In this document: positions 1 to 12,400 of the stretch, in pieces
Layout of the letters: each line of letters begins with the position of its first letter
How positions within the stretch are numbered: position 1 is the stretch's first letter
From: Channa striata
Lineage: Eukaryota; Chordata; Actinopteri; Anabantiformes; Channidae
Reading direction: 5' to 3'
Assembly: GCA_033026295.1 (NCBI GenBank)
Contig: CM065176.1
Span: forward strand, 4,783,705 to 4,847,704
Length of the DNA: 64,000 nucleotides
Position numbers and translations under genes: made by a program
The notes under the pieces: generated by a model
Told to the model about the DNA's origin: nothing
Seen by the model: the letters and a program-made list of their open reading frames with translations, nothing else
Databases searched by the model: none

Positions 1-3000
1 CGGGGACCCTCAGCAGTAACCACTCTGCACCACATTGCTCTTCTCATCCCAGATAATGACATTTTTTAAGGCATCAAATTGTGCCACATTTTTAAATCCT
101 ATCTTACAATATTAACAGCACAGATACAGATTTTTCTAACAACTGGATGCACCAGTCTAATGCCACCATTAGACACTCCGGGAGCAACTTGACATACACA
201 CAAAACTGTGTAAATGTTAAGAAAAAAACTTTGGGGTAACATTAAGAGCCAAGATCGGTTATGGTTAGACAATAAATTCAGGTAAGATTAAGTTAGAAGA
301 CTAACAGTAACGACTGCACACTCAACATAAGGAAACCGTAATAGCCATGTGCACCAGGCTGTGAAACAATCATCATTCAAGCGCAGAACATCTCGTACTA
401 GAGTCGAACCCTGGTCTCCTGAGGAAAAATCCTGTTTCTTGTTGTGCCATCCACCCCCCGTGGCGCAAACAGGTAGTTGCAGCTCAAAAAATCTGGACAA
501 AGTATCGCTTTTTGATGCCTCAGGAATGACAACGGGCTGGCTACTACTGCTAATCAAATGATGCCGAGGAATTTTAATGCATATATGTAAAAAGATGTGG
601 ATTCAGAAAGGTACTTTAGATGTCTCATGAAGTGTCAGTTTTATTAAGAAGGTTCCTGCAGTATGCTCTTTTTTTGTGTGTCAGTCTGTCCCTCTGGGTT
701 CAGCTTTGCTGGACAGTTAAAACCCATTTGGGAACTTAAAGTCTAGAGCAAAGCTCTGATTTGCCAGCAGATCTGAAATATTCATCAACTCATCTACATA
801 CATCAATCTATTCTCAACACGGCTTGTGGCAAATTCTAAAAATACTCATACATGCCTCTATGCAGCTTTTATCAGCTAAAATATGCACAAAGGAAGGAGT
901 GAATCGTTTTAAAGGTCTCATTCAATGCCCATGAATGCTCAGACTGATAAATGCACAGCTTGATTTGTTGACTAAATATTGACCCAGCAGTGGAGAAAAT
1001 GTGACTCTAAAGATGGAAGCCGACAGGAGGATTCACAAATGGACTAGCATTGTTTTGTGATAATTACGGTTGTGGCACAAGGTTAGGTGCAGGTAAAAAT
1101 GAATCCTCTAATGAATCAATACATTCTAATAGAAGGAGCTGATGCAGACCACACAGAGACTTAGAAGAACAGACAGTTGCAAACTACAATATTTTGTGCA
1201 TTCGCTGGAGAATTTTTCTAATACTTGAAAAGGAAAAACAAAATAGACCAACTACAACAAAGTCATGTCTTGTGAAGGAAACAGAAGTTTTAAGATTGTT
1301 TAAAACTCGGAAAGCATTAGAATGGCGTTGCTTAACCTTTATTTAGGGGGCTGGGCTGCGATAAAGTGCTGAGCTGGCAGTGTGTTTTTGATCATTGTCT
1401 TTCTGCATGTTAAGGCTGCAACCCAGGTATGACCAGACACCCTGCATGATGCTGTCAACATATTTGATGTTGGGCCACGTTTCCTTACATTCAGATTATG
1501 TGCAACATTTAGACATTTAATGCTGCTGTATGTTATTTTAATGCTCTTCACTCATGTTTAAGCATCTTTTTTTTAGATGCAAACATCACAAACAAGTCAG
1601 TAACTCACGGCTTAGTGACAGGAAGAAGAAAATAGATTCCCAGAGTGGTACCATCAATATGCCTGCACAATTATAGTAAGTGTGTGAGTGAGCGCGTTCG
1701 CACTGCAGCTGAAGTTTGTTGGAGTCCCGCTGGTGCTGATGTGGTTGCAGACTAAGTGACCTTGTTTACTATTCTTTCAACAAAGTGCTTCTTACTGGTG
1801 GGATGATCTCAGTACTACAGTACCTCCCCAACCCTCCCCCTTTTTTTTTTTTGCCTTGTTCTTCCTGAGATCAAACACACACACGCAGAGGGAGTGGTGG
1901 ATCTATTCAAATGTGATGGGGAAAATGGGTCACCCCCACCAGCCTCTAATAATGAGCTCTGTAACAGAACATGAAGGTTTCATTTATTACCTTCTTAAAC
2001 GCATGTGAGGAATTTCCTCTCAAGTTTCACAGCCGACATCATTTCCCTCAAACCTGGGGTTTCTACACCATCTCACAACCGTTGAAATAAAGCCACTGCC
2101 TAGGGAGGCATCTGTTACACTGGTGCCCAAAATGTCCTGGGTCATTTATCAGTGTTTTGGTCAGACAAGAGAGTTGAGAGCAGTGAGAAAAGCACTACTA
2201 GGCAGAGGTAGACAATTCTGGAAGCAATGAGTCACTTTTTATTCATCTAATATAAACTGCTATTGAGATCAGAACTGGTTAGTAATCTGTTCCTGAACAC
2301 CATGTTTCTGTCTTTCCCTTTGGTGCATTCAAAGAGAACAGGAAATGGAGCGAGAGGCAGAGAGCATGAGGGTGTTGGGGAGCAGGTGATCTGCAGGTGA
2401 ATGGGAAAAGAAGCAGGGTAGGTGGAATTGGCGGGGCTAGTTTAGGATTCAGGGGGCTGATTCAGTGCTGACTTTATGGTTACAAACACGGTAAGAGATG
2501 ACAGGAACACTGAGCGACTCATTTAAAGTGACTAACAATGTAACTGCAATTTTTAAGTGGGAGCTCACAACTTGACAGCTGCACCAGCTTGCATAACCTC
2601 AAATGTTTACATTCTATTTTTAAGTTTCTATTTTCTATTTTCTGCTGTATCATCTCACTTTTGATGCTGCAATGCCCCAGTTTCTTTCTGGGAAGCACAC
2701 AAGTGTCTCCTTATTATGCCAGATAAAACAGGGGAACACTAAGCATCACACTGATGTGGGACCCAATTAAAGCACACAAACACTGTTAGCTATTAGTGGG
2801 AGAAAGGTCAAAAAAACAGGAGGTTGACACAAAAGTGGCAGCACAGGATGAGACGTTGCCATTTGGGGAAAACTGGCCCTTTGATGTTGGACTTGGATTT
2901 AATACCTTTAAAATATATTTAGTACAGAATACCTTCAAGCTCCTGCCACAACCATTACAGATGAATCTGCTCAATGAACAGATGTAAAGTTTTATATGAC

Positions 3001-4038
3001 ATTGTTTCTTATAGTAATGTTATAAAAAGCTTATAAGATGTTTGACCTCAGTAACTGTACAGATAATGTACAAAGATCTGCCAAATCATTAGCAAAACCT
3101 AGTGGTTTGAATGCAAAATCAAATTTTCTAAAAATATTATAAATGCTGGTGTATCTTTATGGTTTAATCTGCTGTCAGCACTTAAATGGTTAAAATCAGC
3201 TTCATCTGTACAGGGACCTTTGTTATTGTGGCTCTCAGCCTTAAATCATGGGTGGTTCTCTGTAAACTGGATCACAATCAGGCACGAGAAGTGACCACAT
3301 CATCAGAGGATCAATACATCAAACTTTGTTCACTGGGAGGCAGAAAAACATCATTTATTGGTTTTTATGAGGATTTTATGATGTTTTAAGTTGCCCAGAT
3401 TTCATTCAGTAAATTCATTGCTGCGATGGTGCCATTGTGAATTCCTGGAGGAACTGATCAAGTAAATAAATGTGCAAAAGTTCAGTTTTGTTTTGTTCAT
3501 GTGTCATGCAGTGAATCAACTAAATGTGAATGTGTTTCACAGGAGGTGAATGTTTTCTATAGCCACTGTACAATCGCTGCTTTACTGAGCTCCAGTTTGA
3601 ACCAAATTGGACATAACTCCGATCAGCAGTCTCTTTCTGTCTCTCTTACTGAATCAACCAGCAAATCCAAGTGACTCACAAAATATTTTCTTGATTATTC
3701 TGGGGAGACTTGGCCTATTGTGGCCTTTCAATATAGTGCAGCCTGTGCTCTTTGAGGTCTGTGTATCTGTGCCTGCTACAGTGGTTAGAAGTGGTGACCT
3801 GCACCTTTTGTTTGGCTAAAAAGTTGTTTAAAATGTTTAAATTTGGTGGAGATGGGAAGAGATGAAGAGGAAAAAAGGGACCCTACACAGATAGATAATA
3901 TTGCAAATAGAGAGCAACAGTGTTTCAGAAAAAAACAGTTCAGTAATGATAAATTAATGTCTTACAATGACTCTGAGCAAGTTCTGTTAATTTTTCATAC
4001 TTACAAAGGTAAGATGGCATTAATATACTGACTTACTA
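1..4038. other. intergenic sequence downstream of spon1, no gene seen
   Basis: All open frames are under 100 codons and none resembles a known protein. A poly-T run near 1848 and short simple repeats are the only landmarks. Confidence 0.6.
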
Positions 4039-5131
4039 CACTGCTCAAAAAAATAAAAGAAACACTTTGAAAACACAGACCAGATCTTAACGGTCAAATC
4101 TTAAAAATCATGCTGGATATCCATACTGATGTGAACTAGACCATGTGTTAGGAACAAACTAACGCCACATTGTTTGATTGAAATAAAAAGACCCTGAAAA
4201 TCAAAGTGAAAATTTTGGAGAAATTTCACTGCAGCAAATCAAAATGCTACTCAGTAGTTTGTATGTTCCCAACATGCTTGTATGGATGCCTGACAACGTT
4301 GGGGCATGCTCCTGATGAGACAACGGATGGCGTTCTAGGGTATCTCCTCCCAGATCTGGACCAGAGCATCACTGAGCTCCTGGACATCTGAGGTGCAACC
4401 TGTCGACATTGGATGGACCAAACATAATGTCCCAGAGGTGTTCAATTGGGTTTAGGTCATGGCAGGTCAGGCCAGTCAGTGGTATCAATACTCCTGCCAC
4501 ATGGGTCCGGGCATTGTCGTGCCGAACCCACTGCACCAGTGTAGGGTCTGACAATGGGTTCAAGAAGTTCATTCCGATACCTTTGGCACGTCAGGCGTTC
4601 TCCACGGCTTCTCCAGACGCTTTCACGTCTGCTACATGTGCTCAGGTTGGCCCTGCTCTCATTTGTAAAAAGCAGGCCAGCCTCATGAAGTCCGTTTCTG
4701 ACTGTTTGGTCAGAGACGTTGACACCAGTGGCCTGCTGGAGGTCATTTCCTAGGGCTCTGGCTGTCCTCATCCTGTTTCTCTTTGCACAAAGGAGCCGAT
4801 ACCGGTTCTACTGATGGGTTAAGGAACTCCTGGAGAAGTTGGACTGCCTGTGCAAACTCTGTAGAGTCTAGGCATCGCCTCATGCTACCAGTAATGACTA
4901 CCCAAAGGCAAAACTAGTGAAAAACATCGAGAAAAGATGAGGAGAGAAAAAATGTCAGAGGCCTCCACCTGCAAAAACATTGGTGTTTTGGGTTTCACCT
5001 CATTGTTGCCCCTCTAGTGCACCTGTTGTAAATTTGATTAACCAGCTGAAACACATCAACAATCCCCACTGACCAGATCAATAGCCCAGAAGTTTAACTG
5101 ACTTGATGCTTTACTAATTTTTTGAGCAGTG
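4039..5131 (-). mobile_element. decayed Tc1/mariner-type DNA transposon
   Basis: The ends are inverted repeats that begin CACTGCTCAAAAAA on both strands (4039 onward, and the complement ending at 5131). Each is flanked by TA, the target-site duplication typical of Tc1/mariner elements. At about 1.09 kb it is shorter than the usual ~1.6 kb full-length fish Tc1 element, so it is internally deleted. The transposase remnant is on the minus strand and is annotated separately. Confidence 0.9.
4369..4771 (-). pseudogene. Tc1-like transposase remnant, non-functional
   Basis: On the minus strand, the DNA-binding end reads RTARALGNDLQQATG and DQTVRNGLHEAGL (4771 downward), typical of Tc1 transposases. 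The catalytic part reads HDNARTH and DLNPIEHLWD (about 4520 to 4429) in a different frame, so there is a frameshift. The expected first catalytic Asp appears as Asn in LFTNESR. The second Asp and the catalytic Glu are separated by 24 residues, not the 34 of the DD34E pattern, which indicates a deletion. Two other junctions also look deleted. It cannot encode an active enzyme. Confidence 0.85.
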
Positions 5132-5953
5132 TATATTGCAGCAGCTCTGGTCTAACTAAAGTCTCCAACTCAGCAACAGAAAGGCGGAAAAAGCAGTGCA
5201 CTGCTAACTGAATGTTCCTGTGTGTACCATGAAATCCCAGGGTAAATCAGACTGGGCCCGTTTGCAGCATGTCATTCTCCACATCTTCTCCAATGTTTTT
5301 TTGTTTTTTTATAAGAACGTTCAAACAAAGATAAAAGATAAAAATCTGAAAACGTTGTGCCCATCTCCTCCAAGAATTTAAGTCTTTCCTCTTTATGCTT
5401 TTTTAAATGTCATTTTACTAGGGGGAGTCAGCAGGTAAAATTAAAGGGTCTGTGTACACATGCATTATACAACACCACAGGTGATTTCAGCTGTGAGCCC
5501 ATTTCAAATCTAAATGTAAGCTTTTGTTTAACTTTACTTTCAACCCATTTAAATTCATACAGTAAATTTACAGATTTGTTTACCTCTCGGTATCAACTAC
5601 ATTGTTTTTAAGTGTAACTTCTTGTCCCATACATCTTCCACAGCTACATATGACATTGCCTGACTGTGCTTGCACTGGCCTCTGCCATTAAAATGTTAAA
5701 ATGTAATCCACAGAATTAAAATAAGCTATGAATGAATCAGCTGTGTCACCTGCTGACATCAACGTACATTCAAACATTGTTTACTTGTAGCTTCAGTAAG
5801 AACACGTGTGGCTGAATGAAGTTCAAAATAAAACTTGGAACACCCTACTGTGCATGAAAACAGCACTAATAAACATTATAGGAAGTGGAGAGGCTGACGA
5901 ACAAATGTACAAACCTTTTCTCCTCATGACTTCAGCTGTTTTCCATTCCTCTA

Positions 5954-5967
5954 TCGCCATCTAGTGG
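5954..5967 (-). promoter_or_regulatory. CTCF-like motif
   Basis: On the minus strand, CCACTAGATGGCGA matches 13 of 14 positions of the CCASYAGRKGGCRS core consensus. Motif match only; binding is not shown. Confidence 0.35.
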
Positions 5968-7770
5968 AGTGAACTTGAAGGCACATTACCAGACATGAGA
6001 ACCAAACAATGTAAATCCTAACAAGCAGAGTTGTATCAGAATCATTTCACTTATTTAATTAATTGTAATTAATTTAATTAAATTTCTTTACTGTCTCTTT
6101 GTGTGGAATCCCCATTGTTTATTCTAATCTAAATCTAATATGTAAAAAAGTTGTAAAGCTGTAGCCCGTTCCTTCCAATATAAGATTGTACAAAAAGCAT
6201 CATTTTAAAAATGTTATGCAAAGTTCAACGTGGTTAATGTGCCAAGAATGTTTATTATAAACAAAGAAATATTATAAAGTTTCTATCCTGTAAAATATGG
6301 CTCTGCAGGTTGTTTGTGTCAGCAGCAGGAAACAACCAGCAGAAAAATACATTTGGATGATGTCTGCGGGCTGTAATGAATATGACATAGTCTCATTATA
6401 TGTATACTCACAAAGAAGGAGCTCAGGGAGCAGATGGTGGTTGGGTCAGCAATGCAGAAGACTTTCCCACAGAAGAACTGAGATCATGTCCACTGTGAAA
6501 CAACTTTCTCTTATTATCACAACCATGAGGATGTTATGTATGTGACATTAAAGAGCATTGAAGCCTCCTGGTCTAAGCCTAAGTCCACCCACTGCAAATG
6601 TTTAAAAAATGCTCGAAAAACTGGCACCACCATCTCCAAAGTGAGCATGAGCCTGAGAGGGATGTCGGGTTCACATGTGTAAGGAAGGAGTGGCTATAAA
6701 GGTGCGAGAGAAAAATGGAGAGTGACATGGCATCACAGGGTACCTCCGGTAGAGGGACAACCAGCCCCTGAACCTTCCTGGTTGTTCTCCACCTGCATTG
6801 TGAGGGAGAATGATCCATGCAATGTTCTTGGCAGCAACAGAAACTGAACCAAAGGTTTTGGGGGGTTTCTTGCCCTAAGATTTCTTCGTGGTCACATGGT
6901 CCATGGGCCAAAGACTGCAGGTGTGTCTTTGTGTCATTGTGGTGCTTGGTGCCAGATGCCTGCTGACATGGGAGTGTTCTGTAGTCAAATGTCCTACGGT
7001 TTATTGAGGTCATAGGGACAAAGACCCTTAACATGATATTTATAGGTGATTAGATTAGATTGGTTTTATTATCATTCAAAATATGCCAAAATACAAAATA
7101 CTGTTCTTGGGTCTTAGTCTCAATAAATATAACTGTGTATAAAATAAAACTGTATTATAACTATGTTAAAACAAGCAACTTTTAAAAGCCAGTTCTGGCC
7201 TCCACCATTTATAATAATGTCATGTATTTTACAAGTCTACAGTCATTTTGGTCATTTTGTCTGTATTTTTAGATGGATTGCATCTGTTTTTAATAATTTC
7301 CTATTTCTGTTGGACATTTTGTGGTACCGTGTGTCTTTCAACTGAGCTCTGCCAAAGAAGAAATACTCAGCTGAAACAAAACCAGCCCAGGGACATGATT
7401 TGGACATTTAGATTTTTTTATTGTAAAGGTGGTTTCTTACAAAAGAGTCACGTGATACAGAGGAAAAAAATAAGAAAGTTATCTGAAAACATGACAAAAA
7501 TTGAACTTTGGTGATGACATTCTTATTCAAACAGAACTGCATCATAACCTGCTAAGTAATAACAATAAAAAGACTTTATTCTCTCATCATGGCAGCACAT
7601 GTGAAACGCACACTAAAAACAATGCACTGGTATAAAGAAAGTGTGTTTTAACCAAGGTCCCAGTAACAGTCTAACACATGCTGACGTGTCCTACACATCT
7701 AAATGTTGTGGAAACCGCTCCATCGCTTTCCTGTAAAACGTGACGACACCTTCCGTTAGTGTTTAAGCCA

Positions 7771-7784
7771 CCAGCAGGCGGCGG
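7771..7784 (+). promoter_or_regulatory. CTCF-like motif
   Basis: CCAGCAGGCGGCGG matches 13 of 14 positions of the same consensus, on the plus strand, so it points away from the motif at 5954. Motif match only. Confidence 0.35.
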
Positions 7785-8159
7785 ATACAGTCATGTAGCT
7801 ATTAGTTTAAAGACATCGACTGCCGATGAAGCATAACGTCCAACTAAAAGAATCATTTTTCCACATGCTAAAAGGTGAAAGAGTGAATGCTACATCGGCT
7901 GAAATGAGAGAGAAACAGCAGTACAGCATATAAAGACAAATTTTAACAGTATAAAACATTTCCATTTAAATGTGTCTGTTTATTAGGGAAAGTGGGTTTT
8001 AGTAATTACATATTAATGTCAGTGATAAGTGTTGGTTAGATGGTAGATATACAGTGTCTCCTTAAGATGCTCCTCTATGAGCATCTATGTCTTGCAAAAA
8101 AAAGAGAGAAACGTGTTTTTTAAAATGCTTTTTTGATCCCCATGAGAGATTCCTGTCGG

Positions 8160-8266
8160 ACAGCTACACACAGACCACAGCAGCACTGTGGGCATTTCAG
8201 CATCCTGTCCAAGGACACATAAACATGTGGCCAGGAGGGACACCTGCCCTACCAGCTGAGCTATCG
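8160..8266 (-). mobile_element. second tRNA-derived SINE fragment, adjacent to the first
   Basis: The minus strand starts CGATAGCTCAGCTGGTAGGG (8266 downward), an A-box-like head. It then goes directly into the SINE body phrase (CCACATGTT, GTGTCCTTGGACA), with no clear B box. It probably belongs to the same family as the copy at 8480-8664 and lies in the same orientation. Confidence 0.65.
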
Positions 8267-8479
8267 TTCACCATACGATGTCCTATAAATCTGTCAAGAC
8301 TAAGGTGTCTCACTGGATTCAGGGTGTGGGACATGTTGCTGTTGCATATAATTATAACTAAATATATTTTGCCAATAACATTTAATAATACTAATATTAG
8401 TATTATTACTTTTCAGTACATTTTACAATATGTAAGATGCAGGAGGCACCTTGTAATGAAGTCACTACTTTTACACGAA

Positions 8480-8664
8480 GCTGAAGACTTCACCACTGGT
8501 CACCACACAACGGTCGGTAAATGGGAAATGGCTGTTTACACATCGCAAGGTTGGAAAGTGGAAGCAACATGGGCCCAAGGACACTTCAACATGTAGCCAG
8601 AACGGACCGGGATCAAACCCTGACCCTGTGTAGATGACTGCCTTACCATCTGAGCTACAGCCGG
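8480..8664 (-). mobile_element. tRNA-derived SINE
   Basis: The minus strand starts GGCTGTAGCTCAGATGG-like (8663 downward), a polymerase III A box, followed by the B-box-like GGTTTGATCCC. After that comes the body phrase ACATGTTGAAGTGTCCTTGG, which recurs in many fish SINEs. It is tRNA-derived but not a tRNA gene, because the cloverleaf arms do not close and the SINE body follows. Confidence 0.75.
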
Positions 8665-8952
8665 TACATTAACAGTAACTGTGCCCCGCTGTCTGTATCA
8701 CTCGACGGATTATCTCACGGATTATATACACTTGCTGGTTATGACAAATCACAAAGAGAAGGGATTTGCTCTCTGGCTTTGATATTGAAAATTCATTTTT
8801 TTTGTTCCGTCATATTTTAAATATGTTAATGCCAGGATTGAAGTGCCTCTGCTCATGTTTAGTGTCTGCTGGTCTGCAGCGTGGACATGCTTGTTCCTGT
8901 GCTGTCGACCTCTGATGTTGTCCAAAAACTAATTAAAACATATCAAGCAGTT

Positions 8953-9215
8953 TTTATTGTCTGTATGGTGATTGTTGAAAATGTCCAAAGTTATTCTTAA
9001 AGACAGTGTGTCTCCCCAGTCAGTTCTTTTGCAGGACATAGATATTACTCTGTAATTCTTCTGTCATGATCTAAATTAAAAGTCAGCCCTAAATATCTAA
9101 CTACATGTCTACAATGGCTTCACTAAACAGCATCATCTACTTCCTCTTTCTTCTCCTTTCCCCCTACTTAGCCAAACCATTCTCTTTCTTTGTCTCCTCC
9201 TTACATAATCCTGAT

Positions 9216-9252
<37 letters not shown>

Positions 9253-9341
9253 CACACACTACCCCCCACATCATCATGTTTGGATCCCTCATGTCTACAA
9301 CTCTCAGCTCCCTCCCGTCCCTTGTAGCTCAGCAGTGCCAT
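8953..9341 (-). other. spon1: probable spon1 3' UTR with a candidate poly(A) signal
   Basis: No coding sequence follows the stop codon. The first AATAAA hexamer seen on the minus strand lies at 8953-8958 (plus strand TTTATT), giving a 3' UTR near 390 nt. A (CA)n tract at 9217-9259 and pyrimidine-rich plus-strand sequence lie inside it. The true cleavage site could be further downstream; only transcript data would fix it. Confidence 0.45.
9217..9259. repeat. (CA)n microsatellite in the spon1 3' UTR
   Basis: About 16 uninterrupted CA units, then GA and further CA units. It lies between the stop codon and the candidate poly(A) signal, so the transcript would carry (UG)n. Confidence 0.95.
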
Positions 9342-9493
9342 CTAGCAGGGATGAGTGTTACAGGCACGGCTCTGCCTCCGAGTCTTACACCGGGCCTTTG
9401 CTTTTTTCTTTTTGCCCATGAAACGGTCCTGGAGCCCTCCTCCGCAAGGTTTGGTACAGTCTGTCCAGGTGGTCCAGGACTGCACCCTGCAAC
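9342..9493 (-). CDS. spon1: spon1 terminal coding exon: thrombospondin type-1 repeat 6 and stop
   Basis: The coding part (152 bp) encodes CRVQSWTTWTDCTKPCGGGL, then DRFMGKKKKAKARC and SRACNTHPC, followed by TAG at 9342-9344. The protein ends immediately after the last TSR cysteine, as in mammals (ending ACNVHPC). The position after CTK is Pro, so the CxxS/TC O-fucose motif present in TSR2-5 is missing; the human repeat also lacks it. The acceptor tcttccgacag is strong. The very basic KKKKAKAR stretch probably contributes to heparin or matrix binding (inference). Confidence 0.94.
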
Positions 9494-12400
9494 CTGTCGG
9501 AAGAAATGAAAGACAACAGCCTTTCAGTTAGGGTCTCGTGAGACAAGTTAATACTAACAACAACCTAACGATGAGCACAAACTTTGCTGGTCATCCTGTG
9601 GCCGTCTCTCTCCTCCGTTTCCTCCTCTCTCCCTTCTTTTCGTCCGGCATTTCCTGATCTTGCATTTTTTCCTCTGGATGGTCTCGGGACAAGCGCTGCC
9701 CCCAAACTGTGGCTCCAGTTTGATCATACGGGTGCGAATGGTGTGTCCTTTGCCACAGGATTTGTTGCACTCAGACCATTCGGACCACTCGGAAACCATG
9801 CAGTCGACGGCTGGAGGGAGGGACGGAAGAGAAGCAAGAGGGTGAACAAAGACAGAAAAACTGAGAAAATTATTTCCCATCTGCTGAGAAACATCATGTG
9901 TGTCACGTTAGCCGTGTGTTTCAGTAGTTGTTCACCAAGTGCACGTTGGCCTTTCTTTGGCCCTTTGCTTTATCTGAAGACTCAGGCGAGCTTCTGTGAA
10001 CAGTGATGTAAATTCATCTTACCTAAAGTTATAACTTTGTTGTGCACAATGTGCAGTGGAAACTCGAGTGACGTGAGTATGACAAAGCAGAACTTTTCTC
10101 CAATTCTCTAGGATGACCACATTTGCTCAAAGGCAGTTGTTTACGTCTTTCAATCTGGGGCTCCCCTCAGACCCTGCAAGTTGCCAGCACCATGGCATAT
10201 GGGTCTGTATATTACCGAGGTATGAGGAAAAGTGAAGGGGGGATGTTAAATAATTCCTGAAGTGCACTGTGGATATGGAGAATAAATCTAGATTTTTGGC
10301 AATGGAGATGGGAAAGGCTGAGGGCCACATGATTTATGTGCGGAGTGTGTAGCTCGCAGTCTTTAGTCCTGGAGGACGGCATGTCAGCACACAGATTAAC
10401 AGTCCTTTATGTCGAGTAAAAGATAATTATATAGGGTGGGGGGCCACCGTCCTATTACTTTGAACAGCAGTATTTTCTCTACTATAACTGGAAAGATCTA
10501 TGGAAGCTGTTGCCTTGGATTAAATCAGATGAGTTTACTTTCTGACACACGTGCACAGTGGAAAAACAAACACTAGGGTAGTTCATATTCCAAAAGCATA
10601 TAGGTGTACAGCCAAAGGATACAAAACTGTCTACTGTATTAAATATATTGCTATGTTTTAAAAAAGACATGGGTGATGCTGTTAATCAGACTAATAAAGT
10701 AAATTGTAAATGCTACAAAATGTACTCTGCTCTACTTCACTCTTCCCCAGCTGCTGCTCTGCTACACTCTGCTACGCTCTGCCACACTTGTAAACGCTTT
10801 ATATAGACAGATGAAAACTAATGTGAGTTCAGAAATCCTTGTTTCTTACATAGTGGAGGTACAGTACATTGATTTTAACGTTGAAATTGTCAACAACTGT
10901 AACCATTTATTACTCTTTTTTTGAAGTAGTGGAGGTAATATGAAAGAATTAAGCAGAGAAGGGTTGGAGACATGCAGACGTGTATTAAAACAGTTCAACA
11001 TAGGCTTGTTTGAAACCTGTTTGTCTGACTCACATGTTCTACTTGACCCCAGCAAAGTTTCACTTCATATTCAGAACAATAAGGTTGTAGAGGAAAATCC
11101 GTTCTTAGCAGTACACAGTGGAATAGGCAGTGGTGTACTTACGGCACTCAGGCAGCATGCACTTCTCCGTCTGCTCCAGCTCTTCTGTGCACTCTGCAGG
11201 GTCGGACTTCAACATCCTCTGACGTGTCCGTATGCCCCGTCCACATGTCACACTACACTCACTCCAGTCCGACCAGGGAGACAACATGCATGGAATGGTG
11301 TCTGCACGAACACACACCCACGTTCATAAAAAGGTGAAATATACAGTTCATAACCCCAGTCATGCTCAAGGATTAATGAAGTCAGTGGAACATGGGCTCT
11401 TATAAAAGCTGAAAACTCTTAACTCACGACATTCTGGCATCATGCATTTCTCCACTTCGGCCACCTCTGTTTCACACATGGATCCATCTATTGGAGGCAT
11501 CTTCACCATGCGCTCACGTCTTTTCATGCCCAGCCCACAGGTGACACTGCAGGGGTCCCACTCCCCCCACTCAGTCACCACGCAGCTGCTGGCTGCTGTG
11601 GGAAGCACAAAGTAACAAAAGGAGCTTTATCCACATTAATAGTGGTCTTTTCGATTTAGTTTTAATCAAAGAAATAAATGTATAAACTTTATTGACTGTC
11701 TCGCCTTGATGTGTCATGGTTTCCAACTTTTCCATTTTTTTACTTATACTTCCTGTCTCACACGTTCTCTGTGTTTCTAGTTTTAACTCTACCGTCAACA
11801 TCATTGCGTTCAGCTGTGTTTCTCCCTCTCCATTTAAGCAGCCAGCTTACCGGCTGATTACTTTATGTCAATGCTTCAGTGCTTTGGATATTTTGTTCTG
11901 AATTGAGCTTGTGATTTTGAAACTGTTTTGGACCTTGGACCTGATTCTGTCCCTGTCTGCTGATCTTGCCTGTAGCCAGTAACCTACTTCAACTGCCTCT
12001 CCCTCCAGACACCTTTACTCTGTGCTCTCTGGCTTTTTTGGATTCTCTTTCTGGATGGGATTTTGGACCACCTGACTACCTGTGTCAGTCCTGGGAGTTT
12101 AAGTACTTGTGAAACTGCCATCTCTGTAAATTACTGAAATCCATATTACCAGTTAACCAAAACCAGCAGCCTTATTGTTGGTTTTGGTTCATTTTTGTCA
12201 ACATTTGGTTTTGGCACCATATTTTCAGGTAGTGCCTTTCTTTTAAGCATGATATCGCACGAATGGCAAATCAGAACGAATGTCTACTTACTTAAAGATG
12301 AATTGTGAATTTGGGCGGTAGGATGATTAATTTCTCGTGGTGAAAGGTTAAAGCTCAAATTAATCTTAATAGAAGTCCCATTAGTACCATAACTACACAA

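Larger units (their letters stand above)
5134..8159. other. intergenic sequence, no gene seen
   Basis: There is a 151-codon minus-strand frame at 6579-7034 with no recognisable domain; I do not call it a gene. Two CTCF-like motifs sit at 5954-5967 and 7771-7784. Confidence 0.6.

Noticed and set aside
401..410. B-box-like GGTTCGACTC on the minus strand, possible tRNA or SINE
   Set aside because: No A box at the right distance and no cloverleaf or SINE body could be found.
4409..4753. 114-codon plus-strand open frame
   Set aside because: Antisense shadow of the Tc1 transposase remnant.
6579..7034. 151-codon minus-strand open frame
   Set aside because: No recognisable domain, no splice or promoter context and no similarity I can name. 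Kept as intergenic.
8087..8596. 169-codon plus-strand open frame
   Set aside because: It runs antisense through two SINE copies; not a gene.
9105..9509. 134-codon plus-strand open frame
   Set aside because: It is antisense to the TSR6 exon and 3' UTR and includes a His-Thr run from the CA microsatellite.
9584..10006. 140-codon plus-strand open frame
   Set aside because: Antisense shadow of the TSR5 exon.
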